64,000 bases of DNA from Shewanella algidipiscicola. GTDB lineage: Bacteria > Pseudomonadota > Gammaproteobacteria > Enterobacterales > Shewanellaceae. The notes beneath the pieces are model-generated. The model made no database searches and had not been told where the DNA came from. It worked only from the letters and a program-made list of their open reading frames with translations. The stretch spans positions 1 through 64,000 of the forward strand of contig NZ_QPQT01000001.1 of assembly GCF_003605125.1 (NCBI RefSeq), written 5' to 3'. Shown here one piece after another: positions 9,776 to 19,069 of the stretch. The position numbers and the translations under genes were made by a program. Each line of letters begins with the position of its first letter. Positions within the stretch are counted from its first letter, which is position 1.

Positions 9776-10875
9776 AACGCCTCCTGCGTGATCAGTCTCG
9801 TAGACCGTGAGAGGTAACGATTTACGCCCCAGCGAGCAAACAATAACACCACACCTAATGCCATTAATAATAGGGATTTTTCTAATAATGAAACTGTAAG
9901 AGAATAGTAATAAGCACAAATAAACAGCGGGATACTGACGAGAGCCAAACTCGTAAACACCCGATTATGCAGCTGCAAACCCAGCAACAAAAATAGCACT
10001 GCACTGCTTAACCCCGATAGCGGTATGGCCAAAAAACCAATGAATAAAACACCAACCATTGCAGCGTAACCCGCTGGCGTTCTTAATGACGCTTGCCTTT
10101 GATTGAAGATAGACTTAACGATAACAACACTCGCAAACACACTGACGAACCAAGGCAGCAACCAAGCCCAAATCGATAACTCACTAATCGCATCATTAAA
10201 AAAATCGACTTGCGACACGCCAAGAATAAGTACACCTTGCGTCATTAAGGTCCAGCATATCAACCCGTAGCACAAATAACAGATACGGCCATAATATGCC
10301 CCAAAACGCTCTAAACTCAGGCACAATATTATCGCAAGCACTAACATCACCAACGGCAATAGGTTCATCCATTGCCATTGATACAAGATACCTGTGATAC
10401 ACCCACCAATACCTATGCCATTAAGCAGCACGCTCAAGCGATTATTGATAAAAAGACTATGAATACTCAGCAGTGCACCGAAACTGATAAACCAAGCCAG
10501 CCTATTGTGATAATCCAGTACTTCCCATAGCCCCCAGCCTATACAGAGTAAACCGCATAAGCCTAACACCAAAGCCAACTGTGACATAAACACCTGCTGG
10601 CGAGTCGATTGACGATCAAAGAAGAGGCCCAACAACACAAAGACGCTCCCGATAGTCAATACTCCTGGCGCTATGCTTTCAGTCACCACGAGTGCCATAA
10701 AACTGCCCACAAAGCCCAATAAAAACATGGCAGCTATCCATCCTGCGCCCCCTTCTAATAAGGCGAGGTACCAAGGGGACATAAACGGATCCTTTGGCAT
10801 TGGCGTGTCCACATTGACACAATTAGTCTGCTGCAGTGATTGCCATAATTGTTCCTTTGCAGTTGTCATTTTCAC
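9772..10875 (-). CDS. DUF4401 membrane protein
   Basis: A 367-residue polytopic membrane protein with ten or more hydrophobic segments and a short soluble N-terminal stretch. Sequence and context fit DUF4401. It overlaps both neighbours by four bases (ATGA), so it is translationally coupled in the middle of a three-gene operon. The reaction or ligand is not known; no catalytic motif is apparent. Confidence 0.8.
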   Translation of the reverse strand: MKMTTAKEQLWQSLQQTNCVNVDTPMPKDPFMSPWYLALLEGGAGWIAAMFLLGFVGSFMALVVTESIAPGVLTIGSVFVLLGLFFDRQSTRQQVFMSQLALVLGLCGLLCIGWGLWEVLDYHNRLAWFISFGALLSIHSLFINNRLSVLLNGIGIGGCITGILYQWQWMNLLPLVMLVLAIILCLSLERFGAYYGRICYLCYGLICWTLMTQGVLILGVSQVDFFNDAISELSIWAWLLPWFVSVFASVVIVKSIFNQRQASLRTPAGYAAMVGVLFIGFLAIPLSGLSSAVLFLLLGLQLHNRVFTSLALVSIPLFICAYYYSLTVSLLEKSLLLMALGVVLLFARWGVNRYLSRSTRLITQEAL

Positions 10876-11894
10876 GCCTCCTGACTCGACTGCGCACCAT
10901 TAAATAATCCACGCACCTTAGTCAACCAAACCGATGCCATCGTAGTGCAGCCGACAACATATAGGCTTAGCAGCAGAAACATATTCATTTCATCATTCGC
11001 TCCTATAAACAGCTGCGTGGTGAGCCATACCGTGCTGACTGCAATGGCACTAAAACACACTATGGCTAAGGGAAATAATTGCTGTAATACAAAACGCGAT
11101 AAGACCAATATCGCTAGGGCATATAACCAATAAAAAGCGAACGAAGCCTTGTTTGTCATATCGGCAGCTTGCCAACAGCCATACCAAGTGAGTGCGCTCA
11201 ATGCGATGACCACAGTGAGTGATTGAGTGATAGGAGCATTACAGCGACTGAAGCCCAAGGTGGTTGCGCCATAGAAAAAGAGATAGCCTAAGCCGTTACA
11301 GACACTGATCACCACTAAAGGGAAAATATCAGCATCGAACCACCATAGCGTTTGCGGCCAGGTCGAAAAATACAACACCACACTGGCATTGCTCAAGAGC
11401 AACAGCTTTAACCAGAGCAGATCAAAGCCCGCCAACCATACCAGTGGCAACAGACACAGTGACCAAATCGCAAACAGTTGCCAAGGATCTGCGCCAGTTT
11501 GATAGGTTTGCCCAACAAGTGCGAGCAAGGCGCCAATCATAAAACTTAATCCCAGTAAGCTCGCGTTGGCTTTGGTTGCCCCCAAACCCTCGGCGTGAGT
11601 GTCTCGTTCTTGCCAGCGAAACCAACCGTAACTACACGAACAAATCAGTAGCAGCGCTTGTACCAGGGCAAACTTGCCGAATTTACTTAAGTCTTGCCAA
11701 TTAAAAGCCAAGAAAATGATCACTCCGACAGCCAAAAACAGCACGCCAAACCAAAGTAATAATTGGCTTATTTTCTCGCGCCAGTCGACCGTAGCGTGGG
11801 ACTGTCCCGCCAACATTAACGCCTTAGGCATCTGCTCTGCAGCAATCTCTCCTTGCACATACCAACGCCACACTTGCTCACGCAAATTACTCAT
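10872..11894 (-). CDS. DUF2157 membrane protein
   Basis: A 340-residue polytopic membrane protein and the first gene of the operon. The N-terminal cytoplasmic part (LREQVWRWYVQGEI) followed by LLLWFGVLFLAVGVIIFLAFNW is typical of DUF2157. The start ATG at 11894 is preceded on the minus strand by AAGGAGATTCAA, an excellent ribosome binding site. Function unknown. The DUF2157-DUF4401-GDYXXLXY set probably forms one membrane complex (inference from conserved linkage and coupling). Confidence 0.82.
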   Translation of the reverse strand: MSNLREQVWRWYVQGEIAAEQMPKALMLAGQSHATVDWREKISQLLLWFGVLFLAVGVIIFLAFNWQDLSKFGKFALVQALLLICSCSYGWFRWQERDTHAEGLGATKANASLLGLSFMIGALLALVGQTYQTGADPWQLFAIWSLCLLPLVWLAGFDLLWLKLLLLSNASVVLYFSTWPQTLWWFDADIFPLVVISVCNGLGYLFFYGATTLGFSRCNAPITQSLTVVIALSALTWYGCWQAADMTNKASFAFYWLYALAILVLSRFVLQQLFPLAIVCFSAIAVSTVWLTTQLFIGANDEMNMFLLLSLYVVGCTTMASVWLTKVRGLFNGAQSSQEA

Positions 11895-12221
11895 TTGAAT
11901 CTCCTTATCAGGGCTGAGTTTACCAGGCGACTTAGTTCGATAATAACAATCCGATAATACCGCTTATTGGTAGTGGATGTAATAGTAAAATCATTGAGTT
12001 AATGATTGGCGAAGGGATAATATATTCATCGCATGCAGCGAGTAGCGGCAAGCTCAAGGCCCCCTATGGGGATACCCAAGCTAAACTTGATGCCAAGCCA
12101 TCAGCACAATGATATCTGGGTACGTCATCCAGAGCCATTTTTAAGGCTTAGGCTTGATGAACAATAGATATAATAAAGCCAGAACAGATGTTCTGGCTTT
12201 ATTGTGCACGGGCTCAAAAGG
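11895..12221. other. Intergenic region, no gene seen
   Basis: This 327-base gap holds the terminator at 12172-12203 and presumably the promoter for the DUF2157 operon. Nothing else recognisable was found. Confidence 0.5.
12172..12203 (-). terminator. Terminator of the S9 peptidase gene
   Basis: A 14-bp perfect stem with arms AATAAAGCCAGAAC and GTTCTGGCTTTATT and a 4-base loop, 19 bases downstream of the peptidase stop on the minus strand. The flanking A/T bases make it potentially bidirectional. Confidence 0.8.
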
Positions 12222-14291
12222 TTACTTTTGTGTCCAGCGATCCATCCAACCTAATACATTCGCGTACCATTGCTCTAGATTGTCCGGGTTTAAGATCCAG
12301 TGATTTTCATCAGGATAAATCAGTAGCTCTGACGGGATACCTTTACGCTGCATAAAACTAAATGCCGCTAAACCTTGTCCATAAGGGACACGGAAATCTT
12401 TTTCACCGTGAATAACCAGCATAGGAGTCTGCCAGTTATCGACATAGTTCACCGGATTAAACTTCTCATACAGCTCTTTATTATCTTGATAAGTCCCACC
12501 GAATTCATATTCGGGGAACCACAGCTCTTCTGTCACATAGTACATAGAGCGCATATCAAATAAGCCCGCGTGGTTAACGAGACACTTGAAACCGTCATTC
12601 CAGTTGCCTTGGATCCAGTTCATCATGTAGCCGCCGTAGGAGCCGCCAAGTGCACAAGCCTTATCGGCATCTAACCAAGGTTGCTGCTGGGTAACCGCCG
12701 CGAGTCCTTTTTGCAGATCTTCTAACGGCTTACCGCCCCAATCCTGTGTAATTGAGTCGGTAAACGCCTGCCCATAACCGGTAGAGCCGTGGAAATCGAT
12801 CATCACCACGCCATAGCCCGCTCCCGCCCATAGCTGTGCATTCCAGCGGCTGCTGAAGCCATTACCAAATGAGCCTTGCGGACCACCATGCACCAAGAAG
12901 GCGATTGGATATTTAGTCCCCGCTTTGTAATTAGTCGGTTTTATCCAGTAACCGTAAACATCTTCATTGTTCCAGCCTTTAAAACTGAACTGCTGATATT
13001 CACCAAATTTAATTTTCGAGAGCTTAGCCTCGTTAACTTGTGTGAGTCGGTTAAGTTGCTGCCCGTCGAGTGCCACGCTATAAAGATCGCCCGGCTCCAC
13101 TAAACTTTTATGATTAAAGACGATGCGTTCTGATGTCACACCAACCAGGCTGTTGCTGCCTTCGTTGTAGATAGTCTTAACATCGCCAAACTGAGTATTT
13201 ACCTCAAAAATACTTACCTGACCCACATCCTGAGCTGTCACATACAGGGTGCGATTGTCTGGAGCAAAGGTTAATGAGCTGGGACTACGATCCCACAGTG
13301 GCGCGACCTCTTTCTCTTGATTGGTCACCGTATCGCGTAACATGATGCGGTAACGGTCGGCTTCAAAACCCGGCTTGCTCATGGCTAGATAAGCCATATA
13401 ACGGCCATCTGCCGAGAAGGTCGGCTGCGCATCCCAGGCTTTATTCGCCTCGGTCAGGTTTTTTGCCTCACCGCCAGACACTGGCACTTGCCATAAATCG
13501 TAGTTGGTTTGCCATGCTTGAGATGAGCTTGGCGCTTTAGCGCTATAAACCACAAATTTACCGTCAGGGGTAAAGGTCACCTCTTCCATACCTGAAAAAG
13601 GTTTAGGAGGTGTTTCGGTATCTAAGCCTTGGGTCACATAGATAGGCGCCGTAATGGGCTTACCATCGAGTTTAGCCACAAATAGGTGGCTACGGGTATG
13701 GTCGCCCCAAGTATCCCAATGACGCACCATCAACTGTTTATACTCGCGCCCTGTCGAGCTGCGTTCAGCCTCGGCGGCCAACTTATCGGCCGTGCAACTT
13801 AGCTGTTCACATTGTGGAAATACACGCATATTAAGCACGACTTGCTGGCTATCTTGCGATAGCTTAAAGCCTTCAACATCCAATGGTAATTTAGAAATCT
13901 GTTTGGCTTCACCACCATCAAGCGCAAGCTCATATAGCTGTGAACTACCATCACGGGCAGCTAGGAAATAGATTTTTTTATCGTCGTGACTAAAAGCAAC
14001 GCTATGCTCTGTACCTGGCGCCGAGGTCAGCTGCTTCACAGGCTGAGAACCGTCTAACGATTGAATGTAGAGGTCTGATTGTGCCTCACCCTTGTCATCA
14101 ATTTTTTTAACAGCATAAACGATTTTAGCGCCATCATTAGACAAGGCAGTCGAATGGAGCTTATTCATTTTTACTAGGTGTTGAACCGTAAAAGGCTCTG
14201 GTGACGCGGCATTGCTGCCAAATGTCATGCCGGCAGTTGCTAAGGCTAATATGAGTGCAGTTTTTTTCATTGTTATTATCATCTTTTTCAA
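12222..14291 (-). CDS. S9 family prolyl oligopeptidase, exported
   Basis: A serine peptidase of the prolyl oligopeptidase family (S9, acylaminoacyl-peptidase/dipeptidyl-peptidase-like) with a signal peptide (KKTALILALATAGMTFGSNA), so it should act in the periplasm. A beta-propeller built from WD40/TolB-like repeats occupies about residues 40-400, followed by the alpha/beta-hydrolase domain. The catalytic triad is S551 in GGSYGGYM, D632 in HGEKDFRVP and H664 in DENHWI, numbered from 14291. An alternative ATG at 14270 (MKKTALIL) gives a more usual signal peptide, so the start is unsettled by seven residues. A pair of cysteines in PQCEQLSC near residue 160 may form a disulfide. Standalone gene with its own terminator. 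Confidence 0.88.
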   Translation of the reverse strand: MKKMIITMKKTALILALATAGMTFGSNAASPEPFTVQHLVKMNKLHSTALSNDGAKIVYAVKKIDDKGEAQSDLYIQSLDGSQPVKQLTSAPGTEHSVAFSHDDKKIYFLAARDGSSQLYELALDGGEAKQISKLPLDVEGFKLSQDSQQVVLNMRVFPQCEQLSCTADKLAAEAERSSTGREYKQLMVRHWDTWGDHTRSHLFVAKLDGKPITAPIYVTQGLDTETPPKPFSGMEEVTFTPDGKFVVYSAKAPSSSQAWQTNYDLWQVPVSGGEAKNLTEANKAWDAQPTFSADGRYMAYLAMSKPGFEADRYRIMLRDTVTNQEKEVAPLWDRSPSSLTFAPDNRTLYVTAQDVGQVSIFEVNTQFGDVKTIYNEGSNSLVGVTSERIVFNHKSLVEPGDLYSVALDGQQLNRLTQVNEAKLSKIKFGEYQQFSFKGWNNEDVYGYWIKPTNYKAGTKYPIAFLVHGGPQGSFGNGFSSRWNAQLWAGAGYGVVMIDFHGSTGYGQAFTDSITQDWGGKPLEDLQKGLAAVTQQQPWLDADKACALGGSYGGYMMNWIQGNWNDGFKCLVNHAGLFDMRSMYYVTEELWFPEYEFGGTYQDNKELYEKFNPVNYVDNWQTPMLVIHGEKDFRVPYGQGLAAFSFMQRKGIPSELLIYPDENHWILNPDNLEQWYANVLGWMDRWTQK

Positions 14292-14345
14292 ATGAACGCC
14301 GGAATTAACCCGACCTGAGAATGTATATGCGCAAGCACACTAAAC

Positions 14346-14385
14346 AAAAATGGGGGATTAGGCAAGTTGCCTACCCCCCATTTTT
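14346..14385 (-). terminator. Terminator after the fumarase gene
   Basis: Long stem of AAAAATGGGGG and CCCCCATTTTT with an inner TAGGCAA/TTGCCTA extension. On the minus strand it ends in a T run and lies about 160 bases after the fumarase stop. It is symmetric enough to work in both directions. Confidence 0.7.
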
Positions 14386-14541
14386 AGTTACTTGGTTAAT
14401 ACAAGTGACTAACACAAGTGACTCGCACCTGTAGCGAATCTGTACTTAATGTGCCTAACGATGATCAATAAGTACCGCGAAAAACTAACACTGGCTTGAC
14501 ACATTGATGCTGTGACATAAGCTGGCGTTCGACTCTCCTAA

Positions 14542-16059
14542 TTAGCTTAACTTGACTTTCCACATTGCCGGGCCCGTTTCGTGAGCATTGACACCATCAC
14601 TGTCCACGGCGACAGTGACAGGCATATCTTGCACATCAAATTCATAGATGGCTTCCATCCCTAAATCTTCAAATGCTACGACTCGTGACTTCTTAATCGC
14701 TTTGGATACTAAATATGCTGCACCGCCCACCGCCATTAAATAAACGGCTTTATGCTTCTTAATCGACTCAACGGTTGCAGGGCCACGCTCAGCTTTACCT
14801 ATCATGCCCATAAGCCCGGTTTTATCCAGCATAAGATCGGTAAATTTATCCATGCGTGTTGCGGTTGTGGGTCCTGCTGGGCCAACCACTTCGTTGCCAA
14901 CAGGATCGACTGGGCCAACGTAGTAGATAAATTTACCGGTAAAGTCGACACCTTCTGGCAAACCTTCGCCACTTTCTATCAATGTTTGAATGCGCTTGTG
15001 CGCCGCATCGCGACCAGTAAGCATTTTTCCGTTGAGTAAAAGCACATCACCGCTCTTCCACTGCTCAATATCGGCTTGGGTCACGGTATCAAGGTTGACA
15101 CGGCGCACATCTTCGCCCGCTTCACGGGTGATCTCTGGCCAATCGGAAAGCGATGGCGGCGTGAGCTCTGCAGGGCCTGTACCATCAAGATGAAAGTGCA
15201 CGTGGCGTGTGGCGGCGCAGTTTGGGATCATCACCACAGGTTTTGATGCCGCATGGGTTGGCGCCGATTTAATTTTAATGTCGAGCACTGTGGTTAACCC
15301 GCCGAGCCCCTGCGCGCCGATGCCTAACTTGTTAGCACGCTCGAAGATCTCAAGGCGCAGCTTTTCTTCGGTGGTTTCGGCGCCGCGCGCCTGTAACTCA
15401 TGTATATCGACCGGATCCATTAATGATTCTTTGGCCATCACAGCGGCTTTCTCGGCGGTGCCACCAATGCCTATGCCAAGCATACCCGGTGGACACCAGC
15501 CAGCGCCCATGGTCGGTAAGGTTTTTTCGACCCATGCGGCGATATCATCCGATGGGTTTAACATCACCATCTTAGATTTGTTTTCCGATCCACCGCCTTT
15601 AGCGGCAATGGCCACTTCAACATGATTGCCAGGTACCATATCGATATGCACAACCGATGGGGTGTTATCACGGGTATTTTTACGGCTGCCAGCAGGATCG
15701 GCCACTATCGAGGCTCGCAGTGGATTGTCAGGATTGGTATAAGCACGGCGAACGCCTTCATCGACCATCTGCTGCACTGTCATGTCGGTCTTGTCCCACT
15801 GAACGCCCATGCCCACTTTAACGAAACAGGTGACAATACCCGTATCTTGACATAGTGGACGTTTGCCTTCGGCCGACATACGAGAGTTAATCAAAATCTG
15901 AGCGATCGCATCTTTAGCCGCCGCGCTCTCTTCTTTCTCATAAGCCTCGGCCATGGCATCGACAAAGTCTTTTGGGTGGTAATAAGAGATATATTGCAAT
16001 GCATCGGCGATGCTTTCGATAAGATCCGCTTGCTTAATGATGGGCTGTTCTATACTCAC
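14542..16059 (-). CDS. fumB: Fumarate hydratase, class I (iron-sulfur)
   Basis: Interconverts fumarate and malate in the TCA cycle. This is the oxygen-sensitive [4Fe-4S] class, not the FumC type. The 505 residues contain both halves of the FumA/FumB enzyme: the N-terminal alpha-type domain and a C-terminal beta-type swivelling domain with GPAGPTTATRMD. Cluster-ligand cysteines are C70 (PLCQDTG), C189 (GWCPPG) and C281 (PNCAATRH). Sequence alone does not separate FumA from FumB; the symbol follows the usual Shewanella naming. Divergent from pabB, with a 130-base shared upstream region. Confidence 0.93.
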   Translation of the reverse strand: MSIEQPIIKQADLIESIADALQYISYYHPKDFVDAMAEAYEKEESAAAKDAIAQILINSRMSAEGKRPLCQDTGIVTCFVKVGMGVQWDKTDMTVQQMVDEGVRRAYTNPDNPLRASIVADPAGSRKNTRDNTPSVVHIDMVPGNHVEVAIAAKGGGSENKSKMVMLNPSDDIAAWVEKTLPTMGAGWCPPGMLGIGIGGTAEKAAVMAKESLMDPVDIHELQARGAETTEEKLRLEIFERANKLGIGAQGLGGLTTVLDIKIKSAPTHAASKPVVMIPNCAATRHVHFHLDGTGPAELTPPSLSDWPEITREAGEDVRRVNLDTVTQADIEQWKSGDVLLLNGKMLTGRDAAHKRIQTLIESGEGLPEGVDFTGKFIYYVGPVDPVGNEVVGPAGPTTATRMDKFTDLMLDKTGLMGMIGKAERGPATVESIKKHKAVYLMAVGGAAYLVSKAIKKSRVVAFEDLGMEAIYEFDVQDMPVTVAVDSDGVNAHETGPAMWKVKLS

Positions 16060-16093
16060 AGACGTTTCCTTGGTTGCAGTTTAGTTATTCATG

Positions 16094-16106
16094 CCCTGTG
16101 ACAGGG
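16094..16106. promoter_or_regulatory. 13-base palindrome between fumarase and pabB
   Basis: CCCTGT-G-ACAGGG is a perfect 6-bp inverted repeat around one base, 35 bases upstream of the fumarase start on the minus strand. The spacing suits a protein-binding site better than an RNA hairpin. The regulator is unknown and chance cannot be excluded. Confidence 0.3.
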
Positions 16107-16189
16107 TCGGCTATTTTTTTGAATCCAGTCACAATATGATACTCTTTCGCGACTTTTAGGGGAACATCACATTTTACAAAGGTTAATTG

Positions 16190-17632
16190 ATGGTTTATTC
16201 GTCTACTCAAGGTGTTGCAGTAAAAACCTTACCGTGGAAATACGCTACCACCGAGGTATTTAGCCATTTTTCTCAGCGTCCTTGGGCCATACTGCTCGAC
16301 TCGGCCAATGCCGAACATGTCGATGCCCGTTACGACATCATTTGTATCGATCCTATCGCTACCATAGTCACCCAAGGCGACACCACGCTTATCACTCATT
16401 TACCGCAAACCAGCGCTATGCAGCAGCCACAGTTTAAGAGTGAACATGGTGTAGAGCACAGCAATGCCGATCCCTTTGCCTTGCTTAAGCAGCTAATTAA
16501 ACGGTATTTTCCCGAGTCTAAAGCCTGCCACTTGCCATTCAGTGGCGGCGCCGTCGGCGCCTTTAGTTATGATTTGGGCCGGCGCTTAGAATCCTTGCCC
16601 AACATTGCAGAAAAAGATATAGACCTACCTGAGATGAATGTCGGCATTTATCCTTGGGCGCTGATTTTTGACTCTCATACCCAACAATGGTCAATGGTGC
16701 ATTATCACGGTGAGGCGCAGCTACAATGGCAACTAGCTCAGATTGAGCAAGCATTAGCCAGCATGCCAAGCCACGCCCCTTTTGCGCTGACGAGCGACTG
16801 GCAAGCACAAATCGATGTAACGGACTACCACGCTAAATTTAATGCAGTGCAAGCTTATCTACACAGTGGTGATTGCTATCAAATTAATCTTACCCAGCGC
16901 TTTATGGCCAATTATCAGGGCGATGAGTGGCTAGCCTACCAAACCCTGCGCCAAAGCAATGGTGCGCCCTTTTCAGCGTTTATACGCCTAGCACACCATG
17001 CCTTATTGTCTATATCACCTGAGCGTTTTATTCAACTACGCGAAGATCAAATTCAAACTAAACCCATTAAGGGCACCTTACCCCGAGCAGCCGATCCCAT
17101 TGCTGACCGTAATGCTGCGGCGCAACTCGCCAGCTCAGAGAAAGATCGCGCCGAAAACCTAATGATTGTCGACCTGCTGCGCAACGACATAGGTAAAGTG
17201 GCCAAACCTGGTAGTGTTAACGTGCCGAGCCTGTTTGCCATCGAAAGCTTTCCGGCGGTGCATCACTTAGTCAGCACTGTTACAGCAACACTCGATGTGG
17301 GCTATCATGCTAGCGATCTGCTGCGCGCCGCATTTCCGGGCGGCTCGATCACTGGCGCGCCCAAAATTAGGGCGATGGCGATCATTGAAGAACTCGAACC
17401 CTCAAGACGCAGCCTCTACTGCGGCTCCATCGGCTATCTGAGTCAAGATGGGCAAATGGATACTAGCATCACCATTCGCACTTTAGTGGCTGAACATCAG
17501 CGTTTATATTGCTGGGCCGGTGGCGGTATTGTGGCTGACTCGCAAGTGGATGCCGAATATCAAGAGAGCTATGATAAGGTAAGTAAGATCCTCCCTGTTT
17601 TAGCGAAGAGTCATGACACTGGACGAGTTTAA
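16190..17632 (+). CDS. pabB: Aminodeoxychorismate synthase component I
   Basis: Converts chorismate plus ammonia from PabA to 4-amino-4-deoxychorismate for folate synthesis. The chorismate-binding domain fills the C-terminal half, with the PIKGTLPR lysine motif, the SITGAPKIRAM block and GGGIVADSQVDAEYQE. The PIKGT motif is the PabB form, which separates it from anthranilate synthase. The 480 residues match the family. ATG at 16190 is preferred to the in-frame TTG at 16187; AAAGG lies just upstream. The 3' end overlaps nudL by 20 bases, the same order as in E. coli. Confidence 0.92.
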   Translation: MVYSSTQGVAVKTLPWKYATTEVFSHFSQRPWAILLDSANAEHVDARYDIICIDPIATIVTQGDTTLITHLPQTSAMQQPQFKSEHGVEHSNADPFALLKQLIKRYFPESKACHLPFSGGAVGAFSYDLGRRLESLPNIAEKDIDLPEMNVGIYPWALIFDSHTQQWSMVHYHGEAQLQWQLAQIEQALASMPSHAPFALTSDWQAQIDVTDYHAKFNAVQAYLHSGDCYQINLTQRFMANYQGDEWLAYQTLRQSNGAPFSAFIRLAHHALLSISPERFIQLREDQIQTKPIKGTLPRAADPIADRNAAAQLASSEKDRAENLMIVDLLRNDIGKVAKPGSVNVPSLFAIESFPAVHHLVSTVTATLDVGYHASDLLRAAFPGGSITGAPKIRAMAIIEELEPSRRSLYCGSIGYLSQDGQMDTSITIRTLVAEHQRLYCWAGGGIVADSQVDAEYQESYDKVSKILPVLAKSHDTGRV

Positions 17633-18197
17633 GCAGCGCTACGCCCTGCAGCTGTTGCCCGAAGATAACGCCCCAAAAATCACTCGCTCGCTGCGTGAAG
17701 CGGCGGTATTGGTGGGGCTAATCGAAAAAGAGCACGAACTGCACCTTATCTTAACTAGGCGCCCGACTCACCTGCGTGCCCACCCAGGACAGATCAGTTT
17801 CCCCGGCGGAAAAGTAGAAGCGCAAGATGTGGATTATACTGCGACTGCGCTGCGCGAAGCCTTTGAGGAGATCGCCCTGCCACAAGATAATGTGCAAGTG
17901 TTGGGGCAATACCCCATGTTTAATACTTTAACGGGTTTTACCATCGCCCCCATTGTCGGCATTATTAAGCAAGAGTTTGAGATTATTTTAGATCCGGGCG
18001 AGGTGGATGAGCTCTTTACTGTGCCGCTGTCATTCTTATTAAACCCAGATAACCGCGTCATGAAGCGATTTACTCGCCGAGGGATAAGTTACCCAGTGTA
18101 TTTTATTCCCTATAATCAGCATATGATTTGGGGAGCCACTGCGGCGATGATTGACAAAATGTGTCGTCAGCTTAGTAACGATGAAATGGGATGCTAG
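17613..18197 (+). CDS. nudL: Nudix CoA pyrophosphatase NudL
   Basis: A Nudix hydrolase expected to cleave CoA and its derivatives. The NudL/YeaB signature is present: LTRRPTHLRAHPGQISFPGG (residues 48-66) followed by the Nudix helix with REAFEEI (81-87). At 194 residues it is full length for the family. It starts inside the end of pabB (20-base overlap) and so is translationally coupled to it. After the TAG stop at 18195-18197 the same frame stays open for a further 51 codons (see findings). Confidence 0.9.
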   Translation: MTLDEFKQRYALQLLPEDNAPKITRSLREAAVLVGLIEKEHELHLILTRRPTHLRAHPGQISFPGGKVEAQDVDYTATALREAFEEIALPQDNVQVLGQYPMFNTLTGFTIAPIVGIIKQEFEIILDPGEVDELFTVPLSFLLNPDNRVMKRFTRRGISYPVYFIPYNQHMIWGATAAMIDKMCRQLSNDEMGC

Positions 18198-18349
18198 GTT
18201 GATCGACTACTGAATTCACTCACCGCTGAACTCAAATCCGCTCCGATTGATAACCCCTTACTTAACAGCATAGTCGCCACCATCAAAGATAAAGCCTGCG
18301 CATCTGCAACGTTATGGCGCTCACCTCAGCAATATAAAATCCACCTTGG

Positions 18350-18685
18350 TTAAATCATAAAGCTTAGGTAAAGCCCTGCCGCAGTCGACGTTAGCAGCAA
18401 TAGCGGAATATTAAACCAGTACCCCATGCGACTACGATTCGCCACATAAAAATTAAAGCCTAAATTAAACAGACTAATGGCGGCGCAGATCCAAATCACA
18501 TACTCGAGTCGTAAGGTGATTTCAGGATCCCAACTCAAACGCACGCTTGCTCCTTTACTGATAAAGTAACCAACCGCGCGATCAGGCCTTGCTGCATCAA
18601 ACAACAGCAGCGCATAAACGGCCAGCGACCAGCCAAGGATCGACAGTGAACCTAATAATATTTGGAAAACCTTAATTTTTGTCAT
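18350..18685 (-). CDS. Small membrane protein of unknown function
   Basis: I do not recognise a family. The 111 residues contain three or four hydrophobic segments (about 8-28, 62-82 and 90-110) separated by a polar loop with RPDRAVGYFISKGASVRLSWDP. ATG at 18685; upstream on the minus strand is AAAAAGGCGACTCA. It converges on nudL and its stop codon touches the TAA that closes the open frame behind nudL. It is a plausible real gene from its length and membrane pattern, but has no functional clue. Confidence 0.6.
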   Translation of the reverse strand: MTKIKVFQILLGSLSILGWSLAVYALLLFDAARPDRAVGYFISKGASVRLSWDPEITLRLEYVIWICAAISLFNLGFNFYVANRSRMGYWFNIPLLLLTSTAAGLYLSFMI

Positions 18686-19069
18686 TGAGTCGCCTTTTTA
18701 TCTGCCATTAACAGTGCTTATGGATATCCATTTATTCCATCGCGTGAGCAATCGGCTAATCTTGAGTCTAACTCATTCAATCACCAATGAAAGATAACGA
18801 TGCACTTTATGACATCATTTATCGGATGGCGGTATTTTAAACCTAACAATTTTTGCCCTTTTACACCATTAGATGCCATTAATATGGCTTAGCCGACTAT
18901 GGGGTATGGTGATAATTGCACAGACTTAACCCAACCTAACGGCTAAAGGAGAGATTATTTACTGTCAACTGTGTTTATATGTGGTTTTTCCCTTGAGAAA
19001 AGCCGTCAGCAAGGTAATATAAACCTCCAAAATTTTTAATAAAACGATTCGTTGGAGAACTAAGCAACA
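18686..19069. other. Intergenic region upstream of asnS
   Basis: These 384 bases hold the asnS promoter near the right end. No gene or repeat was recognised in the rest. Confidence 0.5.
18993..19020 (+). promoter_or_regulatory. Sigma-70 type promoter of asnS
   Basis: A -35 box TTGAGA (18993-18998) and a -10 box TAATAT (19015-19020) are separated by 16 bases. The start codon lies 50 bases beyond the -10 box, and TTGGAGAAC at 19051-19059 gives the ribosome binding site. Confidence 0.6.

Noticed and set aside
14402..14429. Direct repeat ACAAGTGACT beside the fumarase terminator
   Set aside because: Only ten bases long and two copies, too short to mean more than chance.
15209..15625. 138-residue frame opposite fumarase
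   Set aside because: Shadow of the fumarase gene.
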